Source of the DNA: JBFLVQ01 sp040758525
GTDB lineage: Bacteria > Acidobacteriota > Blastocatellia > Chloracidobacteriales > JADJPF01
Reading direction: 5' to 3'
NCBI GenBank assembly: GCA_040758525.1
Contig: JBFLVQ010000548.1
Span: forward strand, 1 to 6,561
DNA length: 6,561 nucleotides
Below the pieces are notes generated by a model. The model was not told the origin of the DNA. It saw nothing but the letters and a program-made list of their open reading frames with translations, and made no database searches. Positions 5,505-6,561 of the stretch are shown here, in pieces. The number at the start of each line of letters is the position of its first letter. The stretch's first letter is position 1. Made by a program: the position numbers and the translations under genes.

Positions 5505-6561
5505 TTAGAAGAAATTCTTGTAAGACCAGTTAAGCAAACGGAATTTGTTCGCCTTTTTGAACTTTTTGCGCAGTGCAAGATCATAGTGAATTTCGGATTT
5601 ACCCTCAATAGTGCAATCATTGGCAACAATTGCACCATAAACAATTGCGTCTATAATCTTAACACTTCCTTCTAATTGAATTTCGCCGCTATCTTGACAA
5701 TCTTCATCCTTCTCACATTCTCCGGATTGTGCAGGTAGGTCATTTTTATGATCGCTGTGTTTATGTTGCTTTATATTGCCAAGCTCATCTTCGCCATTAC
5801 CATCTGGATCATGCTTGCTATGGCAGTGGTCACAAGGAGGCTTATCTGCATCACCCTTATCTTTGCCTTTGTCTTTACTATAGTTATAGATTGCTGCGGA
5901 TAACTCAGGGCGAGAGGTGCCTTTCTTCTCCACATTCAGACTCTTAACAGCAATTAGCAATTTAGTTGGGGATTCCATTGAAGGTAATAATGGAACATCC
6001 TTTATACCAAACCGGCCACCAGATATATCGAGTTTGTTGCCTATGTATAATCTTACTGGGTTCTTTTTGCTATCAAGTTGGAGGACCACTTCGCCAGCAC
6101 TCATAGACATATTTTCTATAAAGTAGTCGCCGCTCTTCAGTATCAATCTTCCCGCGCTGAGATCGATTTTCTTGTAACAGCCAGGAGAGAGTACTTGTGA
6201 ATCAGAGTTAATTACTACTGGATCTATTTCACCAGCCGGCCCACATTTTTTTTCATAGTCGACCGGATCGAATAAGAGTTTCTGTTCCAGCTTGTTAGAG
6301 GTACAATTTTTACATTTTAGATGAGACTGGCCTCGAGGCCGGTCGTGACCACAGTCAATATCACCGTAGTAGTCGGCGTCACCATAGATCTTGGTAAAGA
6401 CTATAGAACTACCATCGTCGAATTTAATTATTTTATTACTGGCCACTGGAGCATAGTTATCATTCTGGTTCAGGCCGGGTTTATAACTTCCATTACGCGA
6501 ATTGTAACTGTCAACTACTCGCTCACTGAGTTTATCACCTTTTTTAAATATCAAATCATTA
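5505..6561 (-). CDS. Surface/pilus-type protein with metal-binding-like insert (5' partial)
   Basis: The frame stays open to the right edge, so the N-terminus is outside the window; a TTG at 6554 is an ordinary Leu codon, not a supported start. Counting from it, 349 residues are visible. VVDSYNSRNGSYKPG (13-27), SGDYFIENMSMSAGEVVLQL (141-160), VRLYIGNKLDISGG (167-180), DAIVYGAIVANDCTIEG (302-318) and SEIHYDLAL (320-328) ending near FRLLNWSY follow the repeating beta-strand pattern of exported proteins found with MSHA/PilX-type pilus genes. Such proteins are likely periplasmic or surface-bound; the function is not established. Two Cys-containing regions stand out: CGH...CKNC at 68-84, and a low-complexity Asp/Lys/His stretch at about 228-290 with CDHCH (241-245). 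The gene is AT-rich like the host DNA and convergent with the OPT gene. I recognise the pattern rather than a named gene. Confidence 0.75.
   Translation of the reverse strand, partial: NDLIFKKGDKLSERVVDSYNSRNGSYKPGLNQNDNYAPVASNKIIKFDDGSSIVFTKIYGDADYYGDIDCGHDRPRGQSHLKCKNCTSNKLEQKLLFDPVDYEKKCGPAGEIDPVVINSDSQVLSPGCYKKIDLSAGRLILKSGDYFIENMSMSAGEVVLQLDSKKNPVRLYIGNKLDISGGRFGIKDVPLLPSMESPTKLLIAVKSLNVEKKGTSRPELSAAIYNYSKDKGKDKGDADKPPCDHCHSKHDPDGNGEDELGNIKQHKHSDHKNDLPAQSGECEKDEDCQDSGEIQLEGSVKIIDAIVYGAIVANDCTIEGKSEIHYDLALRKKFKKANKFRLLNWSYKNFF

Noticed and set aside
5243..5644. 133-codon minus-strand frame spanning the convergent spacer
   Set aside because: It overlaps the ends of two supported genes in other frames and crosses both hairpins; no recognisable domain.
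5820..5834. Calling the minus-strand gene a c-type cytochrome because of CDHCH
   Set aside because: A single CXXCH in a low-complexity insert is weak evidence and the rest of the protein follows a beta-rich surface-protein pattern.
1..6561. CRISPR arrays, tRNA/rRNA genes, att sites or long tandem repeats
   Set aside because: None was seen on either strand; only short hairpins and a two-copy 9-base repeat are present.

Overview
The window looks like chromosomal DNA of a low-GC bacterium, most likely a gammaproteobacterium. The basis is the gene families present: a chalcone-isomerase-like protein, an Lrp/AsnC regulator of proteobacterial type, and a surface or pilus-type protein with the SYNS..GSY ... 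IHYD.AL pattern. The genus cannot be named from sequence alone. Most of the window is AT-rich (for example 16 G+C in the 60 bases 2041-2100). The transporter gene at 3424-5388 is clearly GC-rich (41 of 60 in 4021-4080) and looks like an import.

Layout: (1) 1-219, the C-terminal end of a chalcone isomerase-like protein, plus strand. (2) 220-701, a gene-poor spacer with two hairpins. (3) 702-1163, minus strand, an Lrp/AsnC-family regulator. (4) 1164-1295, a divergent AT-rich promoter region with inverted repeats. (5) 1296-2939, plus strand, a 547-residue fusion of a RidA enamine/imine deaminase with a class V PLP-dependent enzyme, followed by a perfect 14-bp terminator stem at 3023-3058. (6) 2940-3423, a spacer with what look like decayed pieces of an IS110-type transposase on the minus strand. 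(7) 3424-5388, plus strand, an OPT-family transporter. (8) 5389-5504, a convergent spacer with two perfect hairpins. (9) 5505 to the right edge, minus strand, a partial surface/pilus-type protein with a His/Cys/Asp/Lys-rich insert that includes a CXXCH motif.

How the genes may work together: the Lrp-type regulator and the fusion enzyme are divergent neighbours and probably form one amino-acid-responsive unit. The regulator would sense an amino acid and control the fusion gene and itself. In the fusion, the PLP domain could release a reactive enamine/imine such as 2-aminoacrylate, and the attached RidA domain would hydrolyse it on site. This self-detoxifying bifunctional enzyme is the most interesting item here, but its substrate is unknown. 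The OPT transporter has its own terminators and a different base composition, and there is no evidence that it belongs to the same pathway.
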